From contig NZ_JAUSXF010000001.1 in NCBI RefSeq assembly GCF_030816475.1, forward strand, positions 62,001 through 126,000: a DNA stretch of 64,000 bases. The letters are read 5' to 3'. This document shows, one piece after another, positions 8,805 to 17,269 of this stretch (the first letter of the stretch is position 1; every line of letters starts with the position of its first letter). The notes beneath the pieces were generated by a model. That model had not been told where the DNA came from, searched no databases, and saw nothing but the letters and a program-made list of their open reading frames with translations. This DNA comes from Arthrobacter pascens (GTDB taxonomy: Bacteria; Actinomycetota; Actinomycetes; Actinomycetales; Micrococcaceae). The translations under genes were made by a program, and so were the position numbers.

Positions 8805-10208
8805 CTAAACGGCGGGGACCACCGCGATGGCGGTCTTATCCGGCGACTTCACCGGCAGCAGGACCAGGAGCCCGGCAAGGAGCACCACCATGATGCCCAG
8901 GATTCCCCACCGCTGGGCCTCGCCCGGGGCAACCAGGGGAGTGGCCAGGGCGATGCAGAGGGTGAACAGTGCCGGAGCCAGGAAGCTCACGGCACGTCCC
9001 GTGGTGGCGTACAGGCCAAAGAGCTCGCCGGACTCGCCGTGCGGCGCGAGCCGTGCCAGGTAAGCCCGCGACGACGACTGGGCCGGGCCCACGAAGAGGC
9101 ACAGGAACAGGCCGAATACCCAGAATGTGGTGCTGCCCGGCCAAGCCGTCCCGAAGAAGACATAGTCGCCATTCCCGAGTACCAGGATCACGGTGCCTGC
9201 AACGAGCAGACCGCTCAGCGAACCGATGATCACGGCCTTGGGGCCGACGCGGTCATCCAGGAACCCGCCGATCATGGCGCCGACGGCTGCCACTACATTG
9301 CCGAAGATCGCGAAGAAAATGACCTGGGACAGCTGAAACCCAAAAGTCCCGGCGGCGATGATCCCGCCGAAGGTGAACACGGCCGCGAGACCGTCGCGGA
9401 AGACGGCGCTGGCCAGCAGGAAGTAGATAGTGTGCGGACTGGTGGCGTAAATGGCCTTAATCCTGCGCATCAGCAGGCCGTAGGAGGCAAGGAAACCCAG
9501 CTGTCCGGCCTGCCTGGGCCGCGGAAGCTCGGGAACCGCGAACAGGACGGGCAGGGCGAAGATGAAGAACCAGAGGGCTGAGAAGACAGCAACCAGCCGG
9601 ATGTTGAGGCTGTCCTGCGTTGAGGCACCGAACCAGTGGAAGCTGGGCTGGACGAAGAGCTGCAGCACGATGAGCAGCGCCACGATGCCGCCCAGGTAGC
9701 CCATGCCCCAGCCGAACCCGCTGACCTTGCCGATGTTCTTCGGGGTGGAGACCTGGGCAAGCATGGCGTTGTAGTTGACGCCGGCAAACTCGAAGAACAC
9801 ATTGGCCAGGGCAATCAGCGAGACGCCGAGCAGCAGGAACTCCGGCCGCGGGAACACAAAGAAACACAGGGCGGTCAGAACCGCGACGGCGGCCGTGTTG
9901 ACTCCCAGCCACAGTTTCCGGCGTCCCCCGTTGTCCGAACGCTGTCCTGTGACCGGGGCCAGCAGGGCAATCGCGACTCCTGCGACGGCGAGGGCGCCTC
10001 CCAGCACGGCTGATGCCTGGTCCTCCCCGCCGAAGGCCTTTGAGGTCAGGTACACCGTGAACACGAAAGTGGTCATGACCGCGTTGAAGGCTGCCGATCC
10101 CCAGTCCCAGGCGGCCCAGGCGAGCACGCGGCCTTTGCTGGTGGCCCGGTTCCCGGCCTCGAGTTCAGATGACGGCTGCATTGCCTCAGGAGCGCTCGCA
10201 GTGTTCAT
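8805..10208 (-). CDS. MFS transporter of the UMF1 / Atg22-like family
   Basis: 467-residue membrane protein with about 12 helices. The N-terminal WAAWDWGSAAFNAVMTTFVF and the second-repeat FAGVNYNAMLAQV/GFGWGMGYLGG segments are characteristic of the UMF1 branch, related to the yeast vacuolar amino-acid exporter Atg22. The bacterial substrate is not known. The ATG at 10208 follows a hydrophilic leader start. It is a single gene, transcribed away from the mrp operon. Confidence 0.88.
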   Translation of the reverse strand: MNTASAPEAMQPSSELEAGNRATSKGRVLAWAAWDWGSAAFNAVMTTFVFTVYLTSKAFGGEDQASAVLGGALAVAGVAIALLAPVTGQRSDNGGRRKLWLGVNTAAVAVLTALCFFVFPRPEFLLLGVSLIALANVFFEFAGVNYNAMLAQVSTPKNIGKVSGFGWGMGYLGGIVALLIVLQLFVQPSFHWFGASTQDSLNIRLVAVFSALWFFIFALPVLFAVPELPRPRQAGQLGFLASYGLLMRRIKAIYATSPHTIYFLLASAVFRDGLAAVFTFGGIIAAGTFGFQLSQVIFFAIFGNVVAAVGAMIGGFLDDRVGPKAVIIGSLSGLLVAGTVILVLGNGDYVFFGTAWPGSTTFWVFGLFLCLFVGPAQSSSRAYLARLAPHGESGELFGLYATTGRAVSFLAPALFTLCIALATPLVAPGEAQRWGILGIMVVLLAGLLVLLPVKSPDKTAIAVVPAV

Positions 10209-10400
10209 AGGCTGAATCGTATCCGCCCTTGGCGAACATCAGATGAAAGGGCTGCCGGACACCCGGGAATCTTGACCGCCGGCAGGTCCCGTCCGGCGGA
10301 AGTGTCGGAGGTGCCTTGGTAAACTGTGGCACTGAATCCAACCCATGACCGCCTGCTCTCACTCTTGACAATCGAATCCCTGACGTTGCGGAGATAACCA

Positions 10401-13400
10401 GTGATCACAGTCCTTGCCGTGCACTTCACGGTGGCTGCTGTGGCGCCTCTCCTGTTCAGGATTTGGGGGCGGAATGCGTTCTACGCGCTGGCGGCGGTGC
10501 CTGGGGTGTCTTTCCTGTGGCTGCTGCTCCAGTACGGCGCCGTGTACTCTGACGCCGGCGCCATCACTGACGTGATCCCGTGGATCTCCACGCTCAGGAT
10601 TGAATTCGCCTTCCGGCTGGACGCCCTGGCCTGGATAATGTCCCTGCTGGTCCTGGGCGTGGGCTGCCTGGTGCTGGTCTACTGCGCGAGGTATTTCAAG
10701 AAAGAGGACCCGGACCTGGGCGGCTTCGGAGCCCAGCTGCTGGCTTTCGCCGGCGCCATGTTCGGCCTGGTGGTCGCCGACGACCTCCTCCTGATGTTCA
10801 TTTTCTGGGAGCTCACCACCGTCTTGTCCTACCTGCTGATCGGCTTCGCCCGGACCAGGCTGGCAGCACGGCGCTCGGCTCTGCAGGCGCTGATGGTCAC
10901 CACCGCCGGCGGCCTGGCCATGCTGGTGGGGCTCCTCATGCTCGGCTTCAGCGCAGGCACCTACCGGATTTCCGCAATCCTGGAGCAGGGCCCCGCTCTG
11001 GTGTCAGGACCTTCCGCCGCCATGGTGGGCGCCGCCGTCGTGCTCATCCTGGTGGGTGCCATCAGCAAGTCCGCGCTGATCCCTTTCCATTTCTGGCTCC
11101 CGGGAGCCATGGCCGCCCCGACGCCGGTCAGCGCCTACCTTCACGCCGCGGCGATGGTGAAGGCGGGCATCTACCTTGTGGCCAGGCTTGCGCCGGGGTT
11201 CGCGGAGACTTCCTCCTGGCCGCCCATCGTGCTCGGGCTGGGCCTGGCCACCATGCTGGTGGGCGGATACCGGGCACTGCGCCAGACCGACATCAAGCTC
11301 ATCCTTGCCTACGGGACCGTCAGCCAACTGGGCTTCCTCATCATGGTGGTGGGGCTCGGGACCCCGGACGCCGCACTCGCCGCGCTCGCCATGCTCCTGG
11401 CCCACGGTCTGTTCAAGGCCACCCTGTTCCTGGTGGTCGGCATCATCGACCACCAGTCGGGCACGCGTGATGTGCGCAAGCTCTCCGGCGTGTTCAGCTC
11501 CTCCCGCGCCCTGGGCATCGTGGCCGGAATCGGGGCCGCTTCCATGGCGGGCGTCCCGCTGATGGCCGGGTTTGTGGCCAAGGAATCGGTGCTGGAGGCC
11601 TTCGTCCACCACGCGTCCGACGGCGGGCCGTGGAGCGTTGCGCTGCTGGTGGGGATCGTGCTGGGCTCGGTCCTGACCTTCGCCTACAGCGCCCGTTTCA
11701 TGTGGGGCGCCTTTGCCGTGAAGCCGGGCGTGGACAGGACCCCGTTCAAAGCCATCAGGCCCTCCTTCCTCGCGGCCCCGGCCGTTCTCAGCCTCCTGAG
11801 CATCGCCTACGGCGTCTGGCCGGCTCCCGTCGACGTCTGGATCCAGCCGTACGCCGCCCTGTTCGCCGAAACCACCCCCGACGCCGGGACGGCCGCCGCG
11901 CAGGCCGGTCACCTGGCGCTGTGGCACGGCTTCACCCCTGCCTTGACCCTGACGGCTGCCACCTTCGGGCTGGGCCTGGCAATGCACTACGGGCGCAACC
12001 TTGTGGCACGGGCCCAGGACCGGGTGCCGGGCTGGATTGACGGTGACCGCGCCTACCAGTACACCATCGGAGCCCTGGACGACACTGCGGTCTGGGTTAC
12101 CGGCCGCACCCAGCGCGGTTCGCTCTACTATTACCTGGCGGTCATCCTCACCGTCGCGTTCGTGCTCCCCCTGGCAGCCCTGATCGCCGCCAACAAGCCC
12201 CTGCCTGCGGGCCTGTACTTCATCGACCCCAACTCGCCGCTCCAACTGGTGGCAGGTGCCGGGATTGTCATCGGCGCCCTCGCGGCGGTGAAGGCCAACA
12301 AGCGCTTCCTCGCGGTGCTCATGGTCTCCGTGACGGGCTACGGGGTGGCCCTGATGTTCGCGCTCCAGGGCGCACCGGACCTGGCCCTCACCCAGATGCT
12401 GGTGGAAACCATCATCCTGGTTGCCTTTGTCCTGGCCATGCGCAGCCTGCCGGCCGAGCTCCGCGACCGCACCGGCGGCAAGTACCGTGTGGTGCGCGTC
12501 ATCATCGGACTGGCCTTCGGTACCACCATGGTCTTCGCGGCCATCCAGGCCATGGGTTCGCGCGTGGCGGCGCCCGTGTCCCTGGATTTTCCGCACCTTG
12601 CCTACGAGGGCGGCGGCGGGCTCAATATCGTCAACGTGACCCTCGTGGACATCCGGGCCTGGGATACCTTCGGCGAGATCTCCGTCCTGGCCCTGGCCGC
12701 TACGGGAGTCGCCAGCCTGATCTTCATCCGCGGCCGCGGAGACCGTATCCGGGCATCCTCCACCATTGCGGAGGGAACAGTAGGCCGGCACACCGGCGTG
12801 GACCCGGGCTCACGGGACGCTGCCGCGCTGGCCATCAGCCGCAAGTTTGCCTCGTCCACCCGCGACGCCTGGATTGTGGCGGGACGTACCCTGGCACCTG
12901 AACGGCGCTCGATCATTTTTGAAGTCGTGACGCGGCTGATCTTCCACTCCCTGATCGTTTTCTCCCTCTACCTCCTGCTGGCAGGCCACAACTTTCCCGG
13001 CGGCGGGTTCGCCGGCGGCCTGACCGCCGGGCTGGCCCTCGCTACCAGGTACCTGGCCGGCGGCCGCTTCGAGTTGCGGGAGGCCACGCCCATCAGCGCA
13101 GGGACACTGCTGGGGATCGGACTCGCGACGGCGGCGGCATCGGGCGTGGTGCCCCTCCTGCTGGGCGGGCAGGTGTTCCAGTCCGCCATCATCGAGCTGT
13201 GGCTGCCGGTATTCGGCAACATCAAATTCGTCACCTCAACCATCTTCGACATCGGGGTGTACATCGTGGTTGTGGGCCTGGTGCTGGACGTGCTCCGGAG
13301 CCTGGGTGCTGAGATCGACGAACACTTCGAAGAACAGGCAACCGCTCCTCCCGAGGAGCAGGAGCCGCAGGGCGTTCCAGCCGAGACCACCGCAAAGGGC

Positions 13401-13409
13401 AAAGCATGA
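10401..13409 (+). CDS. mrpA: Mrp Na+/H+ antiporter subunit A fused to subunit B
   Basis: 1002 residues, about 200 more than MrpA alone. The front two-thirds is the NuoL-like proton channel (FIFWELTTVLSYLLIG; HFWLPGAMAAPTPVSAYLHA with the lysine-bearing helix). The MrpA-specific tail follows (LALTQMLVETIILVAFVLAM). From about residue 835 comes a complete MnhB domain (FHSLIVFSLYLLLAGHNFPG, then GGFAGGLTAGLALATRY). The GTG start at 10401 has GGAG eight bases upstream. It is the first gene of a six-gene operon with overlapping stops and starts; the complex uses proton motive force to expel Na+ and helps alkali tolerance. Confidence 0.95.
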   Translation: MITVLAVHFTVAAVAPLLFRIWGRNAFYALAAVPGVSFLWLLLQYGAVYSDAGAITDVIPWISTLRIEFAFRLDALAWIMSLLVLGVGCLVLVYCARYFKKEDPDLGGFGAQLLAFAGAMFGLVVADDLLLMFIFWELTTVLSYLLIGFARTRLAARRSALQALMVTTAGGLAMLVGLLMLGFSAGTYRISAILEQGPALVSGPSAAMVGAAVVLILVGAISKSALIPFHFWLPGAMAAPTPVSAYLHAAAMVKAGIYLVARLAPGFAETSSWPPIVLGLGLATMLVGGYRALRQTDIKLILAYGTVSQLGFLIMVVGLGTPDAALAALAMLLAHGLFKATLFLVVGIIDHQSGTRDVRKLSGVFSSSRALGIVAGIGAASMAGVPLMAGFVAKESVLEAFVHHASDGGPWSVALLVGIVLGSVLTFAYSARFMWGAFAVKPGVDRTPFKAIRPSFLAAPAVLSLLSIAYGVWPAPVDVWIQPYAALFAETTPDAGTAAAQAGHLALWHGFTPALTLTAATFGLGLAMHYGRNLVARAQDRVPGWIDGDRAYQYTIGALDDTAVWVTGRTQRGSLYYYLAVILTVAFVLPLAALIAANKPLPAGLYFIDPNSPLQLVAGAGIVIGALAAVKANKRFLAVLMVSVTGYGVALMFALQGAPDLALTQMLVETIILVAFVLAMRSLPAELRDRTGGKYRVVRVIIGLAFGTTMVFAAIQAMGSRVAAPVSLDFPHLAYEGGGGLNIVNVTLVDIRAWDTFGEISVLALAATGVASLIFIRGRGDRIRASSTIAEGTVGRHTGVDPGSRDAAALAISRKFASSTRDAWIVAGRTLAPERRSIIFEVVTRLIFHSLIVFSLYLLLAGHNFPGGGFAGGLTAGLALATRYLAGGRFELREATPISAGTLLGIGLATAAASGVVPLLLGGQVFQSAIIELWLPVFGNIKFVTSTIFDIGVYIVVVGLVLDVLRSLGAEIDEHFEEQATAPPEEQEPQGVPAETTAKGKA

Positions 13410-14011
13410 GCGTCAACCTGACCCTCCTCACGGTCATGGGTGCCCTGTACGCCTGCGGCATCTACCTGATCCTTGAACGCAGCCTGACCCGGGTGCTCCT
13501 GGGCCTGATGCTCCTGGCCAACGCCACAAACCTGCTGATCCTGGCCACGGGCGGGTATGCCGGGCTGGCGCCCTTCTACGCCAACGACACCCCTGCGCAG
13601 GACTACAACGATCCCCTTCCCCAGGCGCTGATCCTGACGTCGATCGTTATCTCCTTCGCGGTGACTGCTTTCATGCTCGGCATCATCTATCGCACCTGGG
13701 TCCTTGCCCGGCAGGACGAGATCCAGGACGACATGGAAGACCGCCGCGTCGCCGAAACCCCCAGCTTCGACGCGGAGGACGACGCCGAGATTCCCGTGGA
13801 GACATCCGAGTTTCCGCTGACCATGATCGGTACCGACGGTGGTGCGGTATCTGATCGGTCCCCATCTGATCACGCTGCAGCGGGCAAGCAGGAAGCCGGC
13901 GAACCAACCATCACCGCCGGCGCCAGGAGGATCCCTGCCGCGGAGGCAGCAGCGGAAGAGCAGCCCGGATCGCAGAACGTCGCTCTTGGCCCGGAAGGAG
14001 GTCCGCGGTGA
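13406..14011 (+). CDS. mrpC: Mrp Na+/H+ antiporter subunit C
   Basis: 201 residues. The first 100 are a NuoK-like three-helix unit (MGALYACGIYLILERSLTRV, LGLMLLANATNLLILATGGY, DPLPQALILTSIVISFAVTA). The remaining 90 or so residues form a hydrophilic, acidic then low-complexity tail, longer than usual for MrpC (about 115 residues). ATG overlaps the mrpA stop by four bases. The tail probably lies on the cytoplasmic face and has no recognisable domain. Confidence 0.93.
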   Translation: MSVNLTLLTVMGALYACGIYLILERSLTRVLLGLMLLANATNLLILATGGYAGLAPFYANDTPAQDYNDPLPQALILTSIVISFAVTAFMLGIIYRTWVLARQDEIQDDMEDRRVAETPSFDAEDDAEIPVETSEFPLTMIGTDGGAVSDRSPSDHAAAGKQEAGEPTITAGARRIPAAEAAAEEQPGSQNVALGPEGGPR

Positions 14012-15612
14012 GCATTGCAAGCCTCGCCCCCCTCGCCGTCGTACTTCCCATCCTGGGCGCCGCGCTGACCTTCCTGCTGATCCGGCACTCGCGGGCCCAG
14101 CGGGCAGTCAGTATCGCGTTGCTCTCCCTCACCCTTCTGCTCGAGTGCCTGCTGCTGTCTTCCGTCTGGGAAGGCGGGACCGCCGCGGTGAACATCGCCG
14201 GCTGGCTGCCGCCCTGGGGCATCGTGTTGGTAGTGGATCAGTTCTCCTCCCTCATGCTGGTGGTGTCATCCGCCGTCAGCCTCGCCGTGCTGATCTACGC
14301 CACAGGCCAGGGTATGGCCGACGGCGACCAGGACGCCCCGGTCTCGATCTTCCACCCCACCTACCTGATCCTGGTCGCGGGCGTGTCTAACGCCTTCCTG
14401 TCAGGGGATCTCTTCAACCTCTACGTGGGCTTCGAAATCCTGCTGACGGCAAGTTATGTCCTGATGACACTGGGCGGTACCGGGCCACGTATCCGGGCCG
14501 GCGTCACCTACGTGGTGGTATCCGTCGTGTCTTCGGTGCTCTTCCTGATTTCCATCGCCATGATCTACGGTGCCACCGGAACGGTGAACATGGCCGACCT
14601 CGCCATCAAGCTCGGCGACCTGGACCCGGGGACCAGGACTCTCCTGCACGTCATGCTCCTGGTGGCCTTCGGCATCAAGGCGGCCGTGTTCCCGCTGTCC
14701 TTCTGGCTCCCCGACTCCTATCCCACGGCACCGGCACCGGTCACGGCAGTGTTCGCCGGCCTGCTCACCAAGGTGGGCGTGTATGCGATGGTGCGCACCG
14801 AGACCCTGCTCTTCCCCGAGGACACCCTGAACACGCCCCTGATGGTCGCGGCGCTGCTCACCATGCTGGTGGGAATCCTCGGTGCCCTGGCCCAAAGCGA
14901 CATTAAACGTCTGCTCTCGTTCACGCTGGTCAGCCACATCGGCTACATGGTGTTCGGCCTGGCCATGTCGTCCGCCGCGGGGCTCGGCGCCGCCGTGTTC
15001 TACGTGGCCCACCACATCACCATCCAGACCAGCCTGTTCCTGGTCACCGGCCTCATCGAACGCCGCGGCGGCAGCTCTTCGGTGGACCGGCTGGCCGGGC
15101 TCGCCAGGCTGTCACCCCTGCTGGCGCTGCTGTTCTTCGTGCCGGCCATGAACCTTGCCGGCATCCCGCCCTTCTCCGGGTTCCTTGGAAAGGTGGGCCT
15201 GATGCAGGCCGGTATCGAACTGGGCACACCCCTGGCTTACATGCTGGTCGTCGGAGGGGTGGTCACGAGCCTCCTGACGCTCCTGGCCGTCGCCAGGGTA
15301 TGGAACCGCGCGTTCTGGCGGAAAACCACCGACGCCGACCACCCCGATCCTGTGCTGCTGGCGGCGGCCGCCGATGCACATACAGGCCGCCTCGACGGCC
15401 GGAACACCGTGACCCTGTTGCCGCGCAGCATGGTGGGCTCCACTATGGGGCTCGTGGTGCTTGGGGTGGCGCTGACAGTCTTCGCGGGCCCGCTGTTCAC
15501 GGTCGCGGACCAGGCGGCAACAGACATGCTGGACAGGTCATCCTACATTCAGGCCGTACTCGGCGAGGGTGCCCCTGTGCCCCACGTCCTTACCTTCGGA
15601 GGGGCACCATGA
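14008..15612 (+). CDS. mrpD: Mrp Na+/H+ antiporter subunit D
   Basis: 534-residue NuoM/N-like channel with about 14 helices. Conserved elements include the helix-5 glutamate in LFNLYVGFEILLTASYVLMT, the lysine segments HVMLLVAFGIKAAVFPLSFW and LPDSYPTAPAPVTAVFAGLL, and LAQSDIKRLLSFTLVSHIGY. The GTG start at 14008 overlaps the mrpC stop. A hydrophilic insertion near residues 435-465 is the normal loop before the last helix. Confidence 0.95.
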   Translation: MSIASLAPLAVVLPILGAALTFLLIRHSRAQRAVSIALLSLTLLLECLLLSSVWEGGTAAVNIAGWLPPWGIVLVVDQFSSLMLVVSSAVSLAVLIYATGQGMADGDQDAPVSIFHPTYLILVAGVSNAFLSGDLFNLYVGFEILLTASYVLMTLGGTGPRIRAGVTYVVVSVVSSVLFLISIAMIYGATGTVNMADLAIKLGDLDPGTRTLLHVMLLVAFGIKAAVFPLSFWLPDSYPTAPAPVTAVFAGLLTKVGVYAMVRTETLLFPEDTLNTPLMVAALLTMLVGILGALAQSDIKRLLSFTLVSHIGYMVFGLAMSSAAGLGAAVFYVAHHITIQTSLFLVTGLIERRGGSSSVDRLAGLARLSPLLALLFFVPAMNLAGIPPFSGFLGKVGLMQAGIELGTPLAYMLVVGGVVTSLLTLLAVARVWNRAFWRKTTDADHPDPVLLAAAADAHTGRLDGRNTVTLLPRSMVGSTMGLVVLGVALTVFAGPLFTVADQAATDMLDRSSYIQAVLGEGAPVPHVLTFGGAP

Positions 15613-16151
15613 GCCGGCGGATTTCCCTGCGCCAGGAACTGCCGCTCCTGGTGTGGCTGGTATTCGTCTGGGGCGCGCTGTGGCAGGACTTCAGCCCCGG
15701 TAATCTGCTGTTCGGCGCACTGCTGGCGGTGATCGTGGCGCGGATGTTCTACCTTCCCCCGGTGGAACTCAGCGGACGGTTCAACGTCCTCCACGCCGTC
15801 CCGTTCGCCGTGGGTTTCCTCGGCAGGGTGGCCGTCGCCAGCTTCCAGGTCATGCTCCTCGCGGTGGTCCGGGGGCCCGACGTGAGCAACGCCGTGGTCG
15901 CCGTCCCGCTGCGGAGCCACCAGGATCTGCTGGTCACAGCCACAGGGCACGTGGCGTCCCTGATCCCGGGCTCCCTGGTGGTGGAGGTTGACCGGTCCAC
16001 GTCCACGCTTTACCTGCACGGGCTGAACGTGAAGAATGCCGAGGATGCGGCGAGACTGCGCAACGATGTCCGGGCCATTGAAGCCGGCCTGATCTGGATC
16101 ATGGGCACCCGGGAGGAACTCGAACTTATCAGGCTGGAGGCCGCACCATGA
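15609..16151 (+). CDS. mrpE: Mrp Na+/H+ antiporter subunit E
   Basis: 180 residues beginning SRRISLRQELPLLVWLVFVW. Two or three N-terminal helices are followed by a cytoplasmic domain with the family sequences HVASLIPGSLVVEVDRSTST and YLHGLNVKNAEDA. ATG at 15609 overlaps the mrpD stop (ATGA). A longer open frame in phase from 15300 lies inside mrpD and is not used. Confidence 0.94.
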   Translation: MSRRISLRQELPLLVWLVFVWGALWQDFSPGNLLFGALLAVIVARMFYLPPVELSGRFNVLHAVPFAVGFLGRVAVASFQVMLLAVVRGPDVSNAVVAVPLRSHQDLLVTATGHVASLIPGSLVVEVDRSTSTLYLHGLNVKNAEDAARLRNDVRAIEAGLIWIMGTREELELIRLEAAP

Positions 16152-16426
16152 TGCAGACCGTCCTGGCTGTCACTGCAGTCATCCTTTCGCTGGCAGCCGC
16201 CGGCGCCATCCTCAGGATCGCGCGTGGTCCGTCGCTGCTGGACCGGGTGCTGGCCGCCGATGTCCTGCTGGCCATCCTGGGAGCCGCACTGTGCATCGAT
16301 ATGGCCGTCAACCGGCACCTGAACAACCTGATGCTGCTCGTTGCGCTGTCCGTGATCGGCTTTATCGGCTCCGTAACCGTTGCCCGGTTCGTCGCCGACC
16401 GGCGGGAGCAGCCCCATGATTCCTGA
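16148..16426 (+). CDS. mrpF: Mrp Na+/H+ antiporter subunit F
   Basis: 92 residues, three helices, with the family motif RIARGPSLLDRVLAADVLLA (25-44). ATG at 16148 overlaps the mrpE stop by four bases. It belongs to the same transcript as the other Mrp subunits. Confidence 0.94.
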   Translation: MMQTVLAVTAVILSLAAAGAILRIARGPSLLDRVLAADVLLAILGAALCIDMAVNRHLNNLMLLVALSVIGFIGSVTVARFVADRREQPHDS

Positions 16427-16820
16427 TGCTGGCACCGTGAATGCCATCATCGACGGCCTGTCCGCGGTGTTTATGGTGGCAGGCGCCCTGATGTCGCTGG
16501 CCGCGGCCGTGGGATTGCTCCGGTTCCCGGACCTGCTGAGCAGGATGCATGCCGCCACGAAACCCCAGGTACTGGGACTGTTCCTGCTGCTGGCAGCCAT
16601 GGGCCTGCAGCTGCGGACCTGGTGGGTGTGGCCGGTGCTGCTGGTGGCCTGGATCTTCCAGCTGCTGACGGTGCCGGTGTCCGCCCATATGGTGGGACGT
16701 GCCGGGTACCGCACCAAGCACCTGCACAGGGAGTTGCTCAGCACGGACGAGCTGGAAGCCGTAGTGCAGAACGCCGCCGCCAAAGCCGCCCGTGAGGACG
16801 GTTCCGGCGACGGCGCATAG
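16416..16820 (+). CDS. mrpG: Mrp Na+/H+ antiporter subunit G
   Basis: 134 residues with three helices and the MrpG motif VGLLRFPDLLSRMHAATKPQ. The ATG at 16416 overlaps the end of mrpF by 11 bases, and GGGAGCAG lies upstream inside mrpF. A hydrophilic C-terminal tail (ELEAVVQNAAAKAAREDG) extends beyond the usual 100-120 residues. It is the last gene of the mrp operon; the next gene is convergent. Confidence 0.93.
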   Translation: MIPDAGTVNAIIDGLSAVFMVAGALMSLAAAVGLLRFPDLLSRMHAATKPQVLGLFLLLAAMGLQLRTWWVWPVLLVAWIFQLLTVPVSAHMVGRAGYRTKHLHRELLSTDELEAVVQNAAAKAAREDGSGDGA

Positions 16821-16852
16821 GGGCTTCGGCGCTTAAAGGCCTTGCCGGACTG

Positions 16853-17113
16853 TCAGACGATGTCCTGGCTCTTGGCGAAGCGGGTGATGGCCCGCTGCGT
16901 GCCGCGGTTGGCCAGTACCTGGATGACGGTGCTGACGGTGGCCGAGATGAGCGCGAACGTCAGCGCGGAGCGGAGGCTGGTGGGGGTGTCTTCTTTGCCC
17001 GTGGGCGGCTTCCTGCCCGTGGACTTTTCCCACACAGCGTTGACTACCTTGGTGCCGACCAGCCCGGCGCCGATGCTTACTCCGGCGCCAAGCAACTTGA
17101 TGAAGAGGTTCAT
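16853..17113 (-). CDS. DUF4235 domain-containing membrane protein
   Basis: 86 residues: an N-terminal hydrophobic segment (KLLGAGVSIGAGLVGTKVVN), a polar loop with KSTGRKPP, then a second hydrophobic segment (LTFALISATVSTVIQVLANR). This is the DUF4235 pattern, found in many actinobacteria and of unknown function. It is preceded by AAGGAGTCCCCGGA, a good ribosome site. It is a single gene between mrp and the large regulator. Confidence 0.85.
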   Translation of the reverse strand: MNLFIKLLGAGVSIGAGLVGTKVVNAVWEKSTGRKPPTGKEDTPTSLRSALTFALISATVSTVIQVLANRGTQRAITRFAKSQDIV

Positions 17114-17269
17114 TCCGGGGACTCCTTGTGGGCGGAAACGGGACTGACCTTAGCCTAACGGCATCGGGTCGGCCGGCGGCGGGCTTACACACCGGTTCGC
17201 TCACAGCGTCCCGAAGGCGGCGACTGCCGGCGGACCATGGCCGGACAAAATGGACCCGCCTGGAGGACA

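Noticed and set aside
10260..10400. Riboswitch or Na+/pH sensor leader before mrpA
   Set aside because: There are TTGACA and short GC-rich dyads, but no conserved riboswitch boxes (for example PRE/yybP-like) could be recognised.
11004..12791. 595-residue open frame opposite mrpA
   Set aside because: Histidine/glycine/glutamine-rich shadow of a real membrane protein gene.
16142..16820. Separate mrpB gene expected in the operon
   Set aside because: No stand-alone MnhB frame exists; its domain is at the C-terminus of the 1002-residue MrpA.
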